Shown: positions 1-5,544 of the stretch, piece by piece
Layout: every line of letters begins with the position of its first letter
How positions within the stretch are numbered: the stretch's first letter is position 1
Assembly (NCBI GenBank): GCA_002298965.1
Contig: DBMN01000083.1
Coordinates: 1-6,108, forward strand
Origin: Rhizobiales bacterium UBA697
GTDB taxonomy: Bacteria; Pseudomonadota; Alphaproteobacteria; Rhizobiales; Ancalomicrobiaceae
Direction: 5' to 3'
DNA length: 6,108 bases
Notes under the pieces: model-generated
Database searches by the model: none
Seen by the model: only the letters and a program-made list of their open reading frames with translations
What the model was told of the DNA's origin: nothing
Program-made: the position numbers and the translations under genes

Positions 1-108
1 GCCGCGATGCTCGCCGCCGGCGCCGCCATCCCCTACGCCCCCGGTCGCGCCGCTTGGGGCCTGCGCTGCCGCCACTGGTGCCCGTCGGCACCGCGCTGCG
101 AGGAGTGA
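1..108 (+). CDS. C-terminal fragment of a cysteine-rich protein (left end cut by window)
   Basis: Frame 1 is open from the window edge to a TGA at 106-108 and gives 35 residues, so only the tail of the protein is visible. It is Ala/Gly/Pro-rich and then has a compact cysteine cluster, C-R-H-W-C followed by P-S-A-P-R-C (Cys spacing x3 and x5), ending in Glu-Glu. Clusters of this kind close many iron-sulfur RecB/Cas4-like nucleases and some zinc-binding phage proteins, but the rest of the domain lies outside the window, so no function is assigned. The codon choice is GC-rich and typical of the region. The final codons (GAGGAGTGA) contribute purines to the ribosome binding region of the next gene, whose ATG lies 10 bases downstream, so the two are probably co-transcribed. 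Confidence 0.55.
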   Translation, partial: AAMLAAGAAIPYAPGRAAWGLRCRHWCPSAPRCEE

Positions 109-118
109 GGGATACGCA

Positions 119-568
119 ATGCCAAGAAAGAAATATTTCTCAGAAGAAGAAAAATTAGAGGCAAGAAAAATATGGGCATCAAATTACTACAATAAGAATA
201 AATTACTAATTCTTGAAAAAGATAAAACCAGCAGATCAAATGATGTTGCAAAAGCAAAAGAGCGCGAGAGGCATAGAAGATACAGGGAAAACAATAGAGA
301 AAAGTTTAATGAGGCAGCGAGGAGATACAAGGCAGACAATAGAGAAAAAATCATTGAACAAAGGCGATTGAATAGCGAAAAAAGCAGAGAGAAAAATAGA
401 TTATACGCCAAAATGCAACGAATAAATATAACTGATAAATATATGAATAGTTCAATGAATGGTGGGTCAGGTGGGCCGATGTACCCTTTGGAATTAATTG
501 AAGTGGCGAGAATAAATCTCACGATCAAAAGAGAGATAAGGAGAATGAAAAATGAAAAACGCCAATGA
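119..568 (+). CDS. AT-rich gene for a basic, repeat-containing phage-type protein of unknown function
   Basis: This encodes 149 residues. The start ATG at 119 follows GAGGG (107-111) by 7 bases. The protein is very rich in Lys, Arg and Glu and should be largely helical. Residues about 55-94 contain three units with an exact 15-residue period, marked by NREK at 59-62, NREK at 74-77 and SREK at 89-92, the first two opening with Tyr (55 and 70). A Gly/Ser linker (about 111-120) leads to a C-terminal helix starting Y-P-L-E-L-I-E-V. Arrays of Tyr/basic/Asn-Glu-Lys repeats are common in small phage proteins, sometimes beside HNH nucleases, but no HNH core is visible here. Nucleic-acid binding is only an inference from charge. 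G+C is about one third by hand count, and Arg is mostly AGA/AGG, unlike every neighbour, which suggests recent acquisition. Its end overlaps the next gene by 17 bases. I do not recognise a specific family. Confidence 0.8.
   Translation: MPRKKYFSEEEKLEARKIWASNYYNKNKLLILEKDKTSRSNDVAKAKERERHRRYRENNREKFNEAARRYKADNREKIIEQRRLNSEKSREKNRLYAKMQRINITDKYMNSSMNGGSGGPMYPLELIEVARINLTIKREIRRMKNEKRQ
537..543 (+). promoter_or_regulatory. Shine-Dalgarno TAAGGAG inside the AT-rich gene
   Basis: A full-length TAAGGAG lies 8 bases before the ATG at 552, inside the coding end of the AT-rich gene. It fixes the start of the 63-residue gene and shows that the two frames overlap by 17 bases, so translation of the small protein can begin before ribosomes leave the upstream gene. 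Confidence 0.8.
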
Positions 569-743
569 ACTCCGCAGCGAACTGTCGAAGGTCTTCACTG
601 ATCTCCGCGCGGGAACGCTAGACCGACGTGATGCCGAAGCCCTGTCCAACGTCGCCGGGAAAATGATCTCGTCGGCGAAGGTGCAGGTCGACTACGCCAT
701 CGCTTCGAAGAAAGAGCCGAAGATCGCATTCCTCGAGGAGTGA
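552..743 (+). CDS. Small phage-type hypothetical protein (63 aa)
   Basis: This encodes 63 residues from the ATG at 552. The pattern is N-A-N-E-L-R followed by a short amphipathic helix, then V-A-G-K-M-I-S-S and V-Q-V-D-Y-A, ending in I-A-F-L-E-E. It resembles a small protein that I recall as recurring in temperate phages and prophages of Proteobacteria, with an N-E-L-R...A-G-K-I-I...E-Y-A layout, often near recombination or early genes. Its role there is not known to me. There is no signal peptide, membrane segment or cysteine motif, and it is probably a small cytoplasmic helical protein. Codon use returns to GC-rich except in the first codons, which overlap the AT-rich gene. The last codons (GAG GAG TGA) form the ribosome binding site of the DUF5131 gene, whose ATG lies 5 bases beyond the stop. 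Confidence 0.8.
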   Translation: MKNANELRSELSKVFTDLRAGTLDRRDAEALSNVAGKMISSAKVQVDYAIASKKEPKIAFLEE

Positions 744-748
744 TCATC

Positions 749-1882
749 ATGTCCGACAAGACCGCCATCGAATGGGCCGACGCGACCATCAACCCGATCC
801 GCGCGCGCCGAATGGACGATGTCGCCGACCCGCGCCGTCGCATGGGCTGGCACTGCGAGCACGTCTCGGAGGGCTGCCGCAACTGCTACGCCGAGGCCCT
901 GAACCGCGACCGCTTCGGCACCGGCCTCGACTACAAGCCCGGCCACCTCGTCGCGAAGGGCGGGACGGTCGAGATCTATCTCGCCGCCCGGGCGCTGACC
1001 GACATGCTGCGCTGGCGACGCCCGCGCCGCATCTTCGTCTGTTCGATGACGGACCTCTTCGCCGACTTCGTCCCCGACTGGATGATCGACCGCGTCTTCG
1101 CGGCCATGGCGCTGGCGCCGCATCACACGTTCATGCTGCTGACCAAGCGGCCCGAGCGGATGCGGGCCTATCTGTCATCCCGCAAGACTTTCGACCGGGT
1201 CGTCATGGAGATGCTGGTCCTTCACCAACAGACCGGGTGCCCGACGGTCAAGGACCGGTGCGAGCAGGCCGGCCTGCCCTGGACGAAGCCGACGAGCGGC
1301 CATGACTGGTGGCCCCTGCGCAACGTCTGGCTCGGCGTCACCGCCGAGGACCAGACCCGAGCCGACGAGCGCATCCCGGTGCTGCTCGAGACCCCGGCGG
1401 CGAAGCGGTTCGTGTCGGTCGAGCCGATGCTCGGGGCGGTGCACCTCGGCTACATCGGATGGCCGAATGGGGGAAACCTGAAGAGGACAGGTCTCAGCGC
1501 GCTGACGGGCGGCAGGTGGATCGACGGAGAGTATGCCGGCCGCGTCCCGAAACTCAATTGGGTGATCTGCGGCGGCGAAAGCGGCCCCGGCGCGCGGCCG
1601 ATGCATCCGGATTGGGTGCGGTCTCTCCGCGATCAGTGCGCCGCGGCGGGCGTGCCGTTCCTGTTCAAGCAGTGGGGCGAGTGGCGTCAGTCGAATTTCG
1701 ACAGCGCGCCCAAGAAGATCATTTTCTGGGATGGCCGCATTCTCGAGAATACCGACGAGAATGCTTCGAGGGTCATCACCGTCGAGGACCACTACGCAGC
1801 TTGCCTCATGGCCAGAGTCGGCAAGCGCGTCGCCAGCCGCCTTCTCGACGGCGTCGAGCATCTCGCCTTTCCGGAGACGTGA
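749..1882 (+). CDS. DUF5131 family protein (phage Gp37/Gp68-like, three-cysteine motif)
   Basis: This encodes 377 residues. I chose the ATG at 749 because GAGGAG (735-740) sits 8 bases before it; an in-frame GTG at 740 would lie on that site. The N-terminus (K-T-A-I-E-W-A-D-A-T-I-N-P) is the family signature. It is followed by Cys36, Cys43 and Cys46 in C-x6-C-x2-C-Y-A. Further conserved blocks are the R-I-F-V-C-S-M-T-D-L-F core (94-104), L-L-T-K-R-P-E-R (130-137), W-L-G-V-T-A-E-D-Q (194-202), S-V-E-P-M-L-G (223-229), I-C-G-G-E-S-G-P-G-A-R-P-M (273-285) and F-K-Q-W-G-E-W (306-312), so the protein looks complete. The three cysteines suggest an iron-sulfur centre and likeness to radical-SAM enzymes, but the reaction is unknown. 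Many relatives sit beside a three-Cys-motif partner (TcmP); none is present here. It lies directly upstream of the excisionase and integrase genes, a common prophage position. Confidence 0.93.
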   Translation: MSDKTAIEWADATINPIRARRMDDVADPRRRMGWHCEHVSEGCRNCYAEALNRDRFGTGLDYKPGHLVAKGGTVEIYLAARALTDMLRWRRPRRIFVCSMTDLFADFVPDWMIDRVFAAMALAPHHTFMLLTKRPERMRAYLSSRKTFDRVVMEMLVLHQQTGCPTVKDRCEQAGLPWTKPTSGHDWWPLRNVWLGVTAEDQTRADERIPVLLETPAAKRFVSVEPMLGAVHLGYIGWPNGGNLKRTGLSALTGGRWIDGEYAGRVPKLNWVICGGESGPGARPMHPDWVRSLRDQCAAAGVPFLFKQWGEWRQSNFDSAPKKIIFWDGRILENTDENASRVITVEDHYAACLMARVGKRVASRLLDGVEHLAFPET

Positions 1883-1884
1883 CC

Positions 1885-2169
1885 ATGGCGAACACCACGG
1901 CACCAGCCACCAGATCAGCCGCGAGACCTGCCCCGCGCCGCGGCCTGCGGCGCGCCGAGGCGGCCGACTACATCGGCGTGTCGCCGTCCAAGTTCGACGG
2001 CCTCGTCGCCGATGGGCGGATGCCGGCGCCCCGGCTTCTCGACGGCTGCGTGATCTGGGATGTCCTGGAAATCGACTCCGCGTTTGACGATCTGCCGCGC
2101 AAGGGTCACCCTGAGGCGACCACGGCGCCCGCCTCGACCTCGGACGTGTGGAGCAATCCGCGTGTCTGA
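1885..2169 (+). CDS. Excisionase-like winged helix-turn-helix protein (AlpA/MerR type)
   Basis: This encodes 94 residues from the ATG at 1885, two bases after the DUF5131 stop, with GGAG about 8 bases upstream. The long open frame continues upstream only as a shadow of the DUF5131 gene. Residues 20-50 (G-L-R-R-A-E-A-A-D-Y-I-G-V-S-P-S-K-F and V-A-D-G-R-M-P) form the helix-turn-helix of excisionase/AlpA-like proteins. A short wing follows, R-L-L-D-G-C-V-I-W-D, then L-E-I-D-S-A-F-D-D-L-P. The tail from about residue 72 is low-complexity. Such proteins bind and bend attachment-site DNA to favour excision, or regulate the integrase gene. The position immediately before the integrase supports a recombination-directionality role, though that function is inferred. 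Its stop codon overlaps the ribosome binding region of the integrase gene. Confidence 0.88.
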   Translation: MANTTAPATRSAARPAPRRGLRRAEAADYIGVSPSKFDGLVADGRMPAPRLLDGCVIWDVLEIDSAFDDLPRKGHPEATTAPASTSDVWSNPRV

Positions 2170-2179
2170 GGATCTCGCC

Positions 2180-3322
2180 ATGCCGCGGCGCCTGCCGAAA
2201 TACTGCGTCGAGGACGTCGATCGCCACGGCAACGTGCGCGTCTATCTCCGCCGCAACGGCCGCAAGATCAGGATCGTCGGCACGCCGTGGACAGAGCCCT
2301 TCATGGCCGCCTACGCCGCGGCGATGCAGACGATGCAGCGGCCGGAGATCGAGGCCGGAGAGAGGGTCGAGATCAAGCGCTCGGCTCCCGGCACGTTGCG
2401 CTGGCTCGGCGAGCAGTATTTCGCGGGCTGCGCCGACTATCTCGCCCTCGAACCATCGACGCGCGACGGCTATCGCCGCAGCCTCGAGGGCGCGTGGGAA
2501 GAGCCGATCGAACCGGGATCGGTGCACCTCTTCGGCGACATGCCGATCGCCCGGGCGACGCCGAAGGCGCTTCGCGTGTTGCGCGACCGCAAGATGGACG
2601 CCAAGGAAGCCGGCAACGCGCGCGTCAAGGCGCTGCGCGGGCTCTTCCGCTTCGCGGTCGAATACGACCACGCGACGACGAACCCGGCCGATTCCGTTCC
2701 CTACTTCAAGACCCGGTCGAAGGGCCACCACACCTGGACGGTGGCCGAGGTCGAGGCCTACGAAGCGCGCCATCCGATTGGCACGACGGCGCGGCTCGCG
2801 CTGGCGATCCTGCTCTACACCGGTGTCCGACGGTCCGACGCAGTGCGGATCGGGCCGCAGCACGCCTCGGACGGGTGGTTGCGGTTCACCGCCTTCAAGA
2901 ACCGGAATCGCTCGCCCATCGAGATCAACATCCCGATCCTGCCGACGCTCGCCGCGGTGATCGAAGGATCGGCGAAGGGGCACCTCGCCTATCTGGTCAC
3001 GAAGTTCGGCAAGCCCTACTCGATGGGCGGCTTTTCCGGCCAGTTCAAGGACTGGTGCGTCCAGGCCGGATTGCCGCACTGCTGCGCCCACGGCCTGCGC
3101 AAGGCCGGCGCGACGCTCGCCGCCGAGGCCGGCGCAACCGAACGCCAGCTGATGGCGATCTTCGGATGGTCCGACGCCAAGACGCCGAGCATCTACACCC
3201 GCGCCGCCGACCGAAAGCGCATGGCCGGTGCCGGTATGGGGTTGATCGAAACGGGGCGAAGCGAGTACAACGAAGTCCCACCGTCCGCCGAGATGGCGTC
3301 CAGTGGGACAAAAACAGCCTGA
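2180..3322 (+). CDS. int: Tyrosine recombinase / phage integrase
   Basis: This encodes 380 residues. The ATG at 2180 has GAGG (2168-2171) 8 bases before it, overlapping the excisionase stop. An in-frame GTG at 2162 is possible but has weaker spacing. The N-terminal part (about 1-70) resembles an arm-binding region, about 71-175 is the SAM-like core-binding domain, and the catalytic domain follows from about 185. The active-site set is visible: Arg217 (L-L-Y-T-G-V-R), Lys240 (T-A-F-K-N), His304 and Arg307 (H-G-L-R-K), Trp330 (G-W-S, where many relatives have His), and the nucleophile Tyr339 (S-I-Y-T-R). The enzyme should integrate and excise the element by strand exchange at the attachment site. 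The gene points at tRNA-Gly, the likely target, 28 bases beyond its stop. Its last 40 residues are not needed for catalysis, and their DNA carries candidate arm-type sites and half of a terminator hairpin. Confidence 0.96.
   Translation: MPRRLPKYCVEDVDRHGNVRVYLRRNGRKIRIVGTPWTEPFMAAYAAAMQTMQRPEIEAGERVEIKRSAPGTLRWLGEQYFAGCADYLALEPSTRDGYRRSLEGAWEEPIEPGSVHLFGDMPIARATPKALRVLRDRKMDAKEAGNARVKALRGLFRFAVEYDHATTNPADSVPYFKTRSKGHHTWTVAEVEAYEARHPIGTTARLALAILLYTGVRRSDAVRIGPQHASDGWLRFTAFKNRNRSPIEINIPILPTLAAVIEGSAKGHLAYLVTKFGKPYSMGGFSGQFKDWCVQAGLPHCCAHGLRKAGATLAAEAGATERQLMAIFGWSDAKTPSIYTRAADRKRMAGAGMGLIETGRSEYNEVPPSAEMASSGTKTA
3273..3309. promoter_or_regulatory. Candidate integrase arm-type sites (left arm), two inverted GTCCC motifs
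   Basis: GAAGTCCCAC begins at 3272, and GTGGGACAAAA at 3303-3313 reads TTTTGTCCCAC on the other strand. The two face each other inside the integrase 3' end. The shared core, A/T-rich then GTCCC, is the same core found in the tandem repeat on the other side of the tRNA. Tyrosine integrases often have arm sites overlapping the end of their own gene, so a binding role is plausible. A GTCCC pentamer alone is expected about once by chance in 300 bases of this composition, so this side is weaker than the right arm. Confidence 0.35.
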
Positions 3323-3350
3323 AACCGCAATGATTTCAACGCTGTTTTTT
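3310..3350 (+). terminator. Hairpin with A/T flanks at the end of the integrase gene
   Basis: AAAAACAGC (3310-3318) is the exact reverse complement of GCTGTTTTT (3341-3349). Inside it, TGAAA (3320-3324) pairs with TTTCA (3334-3338), leaving a 9-base loop. On the plus strand the stem ends in six T residues, as in an intrinsic terminator; the A-run on the other side could make it work in both directions. It overlaps the integrase stop codon and ends exactly where the tRNA begins, so it should separate integrase transcription from the tRNA. The GC part of the stem is short, so termination may be only partial. Confidence 0.6.
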
Positions 3351-3425
3351 GCGGGTGTAGTTCAGAGGTAGAACGTCAGCTTCCCAAGCTGAATGTCGTG
3401 GGTTCGATCCCCATCGCCCGCTCCA
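3351..3425 (+). tRNA. tRNA-Gly (anticodon CCC), CCA encoded
   Basis: The 75 bases fold into a full cloverleaf. The acceptor stem GCGGGTG pairs with CGCCCGC, with one T-G wobble. The D stem is GTTC/GAAC. The anticodon stem TCAGC/GCTGA encloses the loop TTCCCAA, giving anticodon CCC. The T stem GTGGG/CCCAT surrounds TTCGATC, and the gene ends T-CCA. It reads GGG glycine codons. No promoter is visible in the 28 bases separating it from the integrase stop, because that space is filled by the hairpin. The 3' half of a tRNA gene is the classic target of tyrosine integrases and the integrase gene points directly at it, so it is very probably the attachment site. Whether this copy is the working host tRNA or one carried by the element cannot be told from this window. 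Confidence 0.95.
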
Positions 3426-3560
3426 AAAATCTATTTATATTCCAATGCATAAAGAAGCCGTCGCCTGAATGTTCATAAGAACGGATCGGGCACGAATGGA
3501 CGGAGAGGCGACAGTTCGGTACTGAAAGTCCCGAAAAAGTCCCGAACGGCGGCGCCGGAA
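3426..3560. other. Non-coding stretch after the tRNA, probable attachment-site arm
   Basis: These 135 bases carry no gene I can support. The first 30 or so are AT-rich (around CTATTTATATTCCAATGCAT), in contrast to the surroundings, and the far end carries the tandem AAAGTCCCGAA repeat. A minus-strand frame that runs through here and into the tRNA is spurious. The layout, with a tRNA 3' end, then an AT-rich segment, then short repeated sites, is what is expected for one arm of an integrase attachment site. No clear IHF consensus was found by eye. Confidence 0.5.
3525..3546 (+). repeat. Perfect tandem 11-bp repeat AAAGTCCCGAA x2, candidate arm-type integrase sites
   Basis: AAAGTCCCGAA occurs at 3525-3535 and again, with no gap, at 3536-3546. 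The copies lie 100-121 bases past the tRNA 3' end and just beyond the stop of the kinase gene. Adjacent direct copies of a 10-11 bp motif one to two hundred bases from the crossover core are typical of arm-type sites bound by the integrase N-terminal domain. The GTCCC core recurs twice on the integrase side of the tRNA. The repeat is a direct observation; the binding role is inferred. Confidence 0.6.
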
Positions 3561-4148
3561 TCACCCGCCGACATCCGGCACGATCGCCTCGACCTGCGCA
3601 TACAGCCAGTCGAGACTCCCATCGTTGATGATCACGACGTCGGACACGCCGATGTCGGTCGTCTCGCTGGCGTGATTGCCCGCGCTGGCGGCGAGGCCGG
3701 CGCCGGGGCGGTCCACTCGAATGACGATGCCGCCGAGGGCGCGGATCGCGGCGACCTCCTCCGGAAACCGGACATCATCGGCCACCACGACCAATCGGCG
3801 CATGTCGGCGGACGCCTCGAGGGCGGCGCGATCGACGGAGCGGCGCCAGGCGTCGACCCAGAACGTCGGCGACAGCGCGCGACCCCACTCGGTGCCGAGC
3901 GTCTGCATCGCGTGGCGCGGCGTCCGACCGCCGAACACCTCGGACGGGACCTCCTTCAGGTCGCCGTCGACCATGCGCGTCGCGACGGCGAGGCCGAGGC
4001 CCTGGGCCTCGAGCAGGTCGAGCAACATCGACTTCAGCGGCTTGGCGAAGGGGATGCGGATGGCGGCGTAGCGGTCGACGAGACGGCGCGCCAGCGTCGA
4101 CTTGCCAGAACCGGCCTTGCCGGTCACGCCGATCACGACGAGCGACAT
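3561..4148 (-). CDS. Deoxynucleotide monophosphate kinase, phage type
   Basis: This encodes 195 residues. I set the start at the ATG whose complement is 4146-4148, because GGAG lies 6 bases upstream and the P-loop follows at once; the longer frame to 4343 adds only Arg/Pro-rich sequence from the spacer. The Walker A motif is G-K-A-G-S-G-K-S-T (10-18). The block G-D-L-K-E-V (62-67), then G-R-T-P-R-H-A-M-Q-T-L-G-T-E-W-G-R (74-90), is characteristic of phage dNMP kinases of the T4 gene 1 type. V-V-A-D-D-V-R-F-P-E-E (121-131) forms the second catalytic strand, and I-I-N-D-G-S-L-D (173-180) closes the fold. The enzyme would phosphorylate dNMPs to dNDPs for phage DNA synthesis. It is the last gene of the three-gene minus-strand set, 91 bases after the phosphoesterase gene, and converges on the tRNA and integrase. 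Confidence 0.9.
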   Translation of the reverse strand: MSLVVIGVTGKAGSGKSTLARRLVDRYAAIRIPFAKPLKSMLLDLLEAQGLGLAVATRMVDGDLKEVPSEVFGGRTPRHAMQTLGTEWGRALSPTFWVDAWRRSVDRAALEASADMRRLVVVADDVRFPEEVAAIRALGGIVIRVDRPGAGLAASAGNHASETTDIGVSDVVIINDGSLDWLYAQVEAIVPDVGG

Positions 4149-4239
4149 GGAGATCTCCGAGGAAGGGAAGGGCGCGCTCCCGATCGGGTGCGCGGGATAG
4201 GCGGCGAGTCGGCGGGAGGCGCGGCGAACCCGCTCGGGA
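4149..4239. other. Spacer with a near-perfect 22-base palindrome (4173-4194)
   Basis: This 91-base gap separates the phosphoesterase stop from the kinase start. It holds a dyad: the 10-base palindrome CCCGATCGGG (4179-4188) flanked on both sides by a T and then by CGCGC and GCGCG, with only the T/T pair mismatched. It could be an operator or an RNA hairpin in the mRNA between the two genes. It has no T-run, so it is not a typical terminator. GC-rich DNA makes such dyads fairly common, and no function is asserted. Confidence 0.35.
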
Positions 4240-5544
4240 TCACTCGCGCGGCACGGACACCGCCGGCACGCGCCAGCGCGGGCGCAACTCGCGGTCCTCG
4301 GGCGGCGCGGCATAGAGCGCGCCCTCGGCCGGAGATCCGACATTGATCCAGCGCGTCGTGGTGACGCCGCGGCGGGGGTGGATCGTCAGCCAGATCTGGC
4401 GCGCCGGCGCCGGGCGGAAGCGGCCGTCGCGGGAATACTCGCTCGGCCCCGGCAGGCAGCCGTTGACGAAACCCTCCTCGAGCATGAGCGGCGTGTGGAA
4501 ATGGCCCATCATGATCAGGTCGAGGTGCACGCCGCGAGCGGCATAGTCGGCGACGAGCCGCTTCATGCCGCGCGCGGCCGTGGCGGCCGGGCCGATGAAG
4601 CCGGTGCCGCCGCGCGAGCCGATCCGGTCGCCGTGGGTGGCGAGTACGCGCCAGCCGTAGACCGAGAACACCGCGTCGACCGACGACGGCACCCAGAAGG
4701 CGACGCCATCGCGCCCGCGCAGCGCCATCTCGAGGAAGTCGGACACGAGGATATCGTAGCTGGTTTCGGCCGATTCCTTGCTTTCCGGCTTGAGCGTCGA
4801 GCGGCCGTGGTTGCCGGCGAGGCTGACGACGTCGATCGGGCACGAGAGCCGACGACGCAGCAGCGCCACGCCCTCGGCGAGATGGCTCGCCAGATCCTTG
4901 ACGGCCGGCAATGCCTTCGCCTCGTTGGTCTTGGCGAGCTCGGCGTGGATCTCGCCGGACACGAGATCACCGCCGAGCACCAAGATCAGCCGGGCGGGCG
5001 CGGGGCCGGTCCAGTGCTTGGTGGCGAGGTCGGCGACGGTCTGGAAATACCGACCGAGACGCGCACGGGCGATCTCGAGATCGAAGCTGTTGAGCCCGTC
5101 CATGGCGGGGAGGCTGACGACCTCGCCCCAATGCAGGTCCGAGAGGAAGAGCACGATGGTCTCGGCACCGCCGTCGCCACCCTCGGGCGCACGGAATGCG
5201 ACCGGATCGGGCGGCGTCTCGGTCAGGCCGAAGAGGCCGGCGCGAAGGTCTTCGGCTTTGCGGGCGCGGTCGGCGAGCGTCTTGTTCTCGGCCGTGAGCG
5301 CCGATATGCGCCCCCTCAACCTGACGATCTCGACCGGATCGGCCGAGGGCGCCGATGCCGCCGCCGGGGTGCCGACGGCGGCGGGATGACCGCGCCGCGG
5401 AATTCCCAAGCGCGCCTTGGCGCGCGAGATCGTCGACGACGAGTAGCCGACGAGGCGCGGGTCGTTGTAGGTGGCGCCATCGAGCAGAATGGCGTCGAGC
5501 GCGGCGCGGCGCTCGTCGGAAAGGTGACGTCCGCGAGCGCTCAT
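4240..5544 (-). CDS. Metallophosphoesterase with N-terminal helix-turn-helix and coiled coil
   Basis: This encodes 434 residues. The start (complement 5542-5544) is preceded by AAGGAG with a 7-base spacer. Residues about 8-50 resemble a small helix-turn-helix (S-D-E-R-R-A-A-L-D-A-I-L and Y-S-S-S-T-I-S-R-A-K-A-R-L-G-I). An Ala/Pro linker (54-70) and a short coiled coil (about 71-103) follow. From 128 the calcineurin-like phosphoesterase core shows its metal ligands in order: Asp136 and His138 (D-L-H), Asp193 (G-G-D), Asn245 and His246 (G-N-H), His304 (T-H-G-D), and His348 and His350 (G-H-F-H). The set is complete, so the enzyme should be active as a two-metal phosphodiesterase, nuclease or phosphatase. 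The substrate cannot be read from the sequence; the DNA-binding-like N-terminus favours a nucleic-acid role. It starts by an ATGA overlap with the upstream coiled-coil gene and is therefore translationally coupled to it. Confidence 0.9.
   Translation of the reverse strand: MSARGRHLSDERRAALDAILLDGATYNDPRLVGYSSSTISRAKARLGIPRRGHPAAVGTPAAASAPSADPVEIVRLRGRISALTAENKTLADRARKAEDLRAGLFGLTETPPDPVAFRAPEGGDGGAETIVLFLSDLHWGEVVSLPAMDGLNSFDLEIARARLGRYFQTVADLATKHWTGPAPARLILVLGGDLVSGEIHAELAKTNEAKALPAVKDLASHLAEGVALLRRRLSCPIDVVSLAGNHGRSTLKPESKESAETSYDILVSDFLEMALRGRDGVAFWVPSSVDAVFSVYGWRVLATHGDRIGSRGGTGFIGPAATAARGMKRLVADYAARGVHLDLIMMGHFHTPLMLEEGFVNGCLPGPSEYSRDGRFRPAPARQIWLTIHPRRGVTTTRWINVGSPAEGALYAAPPEDRELRPRWRVPAVSVPRE

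Noticed and set aside
187..528. A 113-residue hydrophobic frame on the minus strand opposite the AT-rich gene.
   Set aside because: The hydrophobic look arises from the complement of Lys/Arg/Glu codons. The plus-strand frame has a ribosome binding site and fits the operon.
1545..1555. GTCCCGAAA in the DUF5131 gene as a further integrase arm site.
   Set aside because: It is a single copy inside a conserved coding region more than 1.5 kb from the tRNA, and is expected by chance in GC-rich DNA.
1175..3091. A 638-residue open frame on the minus strand.
   Set aside because: It lies entirely antisense to DUF5131, excisionase and integrase genes that have clear motifs. Long shadow frames are common at this GC content, and it shows no recognisable domain.
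3376..3564. A 62-residue minus-strand frame ending M-G-I-E-P-T-T-F-S-L-G-S.
   Set aside because: Its C-terminal part is the antisense of the tRNA-Gly 3' half; this peptide is a well-known annotation artefact of tRNA-Gly genes. There is no suitable ribosome binding site.
4149..4343. N-terminal extension of the kinase frame to an ATG at 4343.
   Set aside because: It would add 65 Arg/Pro-rich residues overlapping the phosphoesterase gene. The internal ATG at 4148 has a good Shine-Dalgarno sequence and lies right before the conserved P-loop strand.
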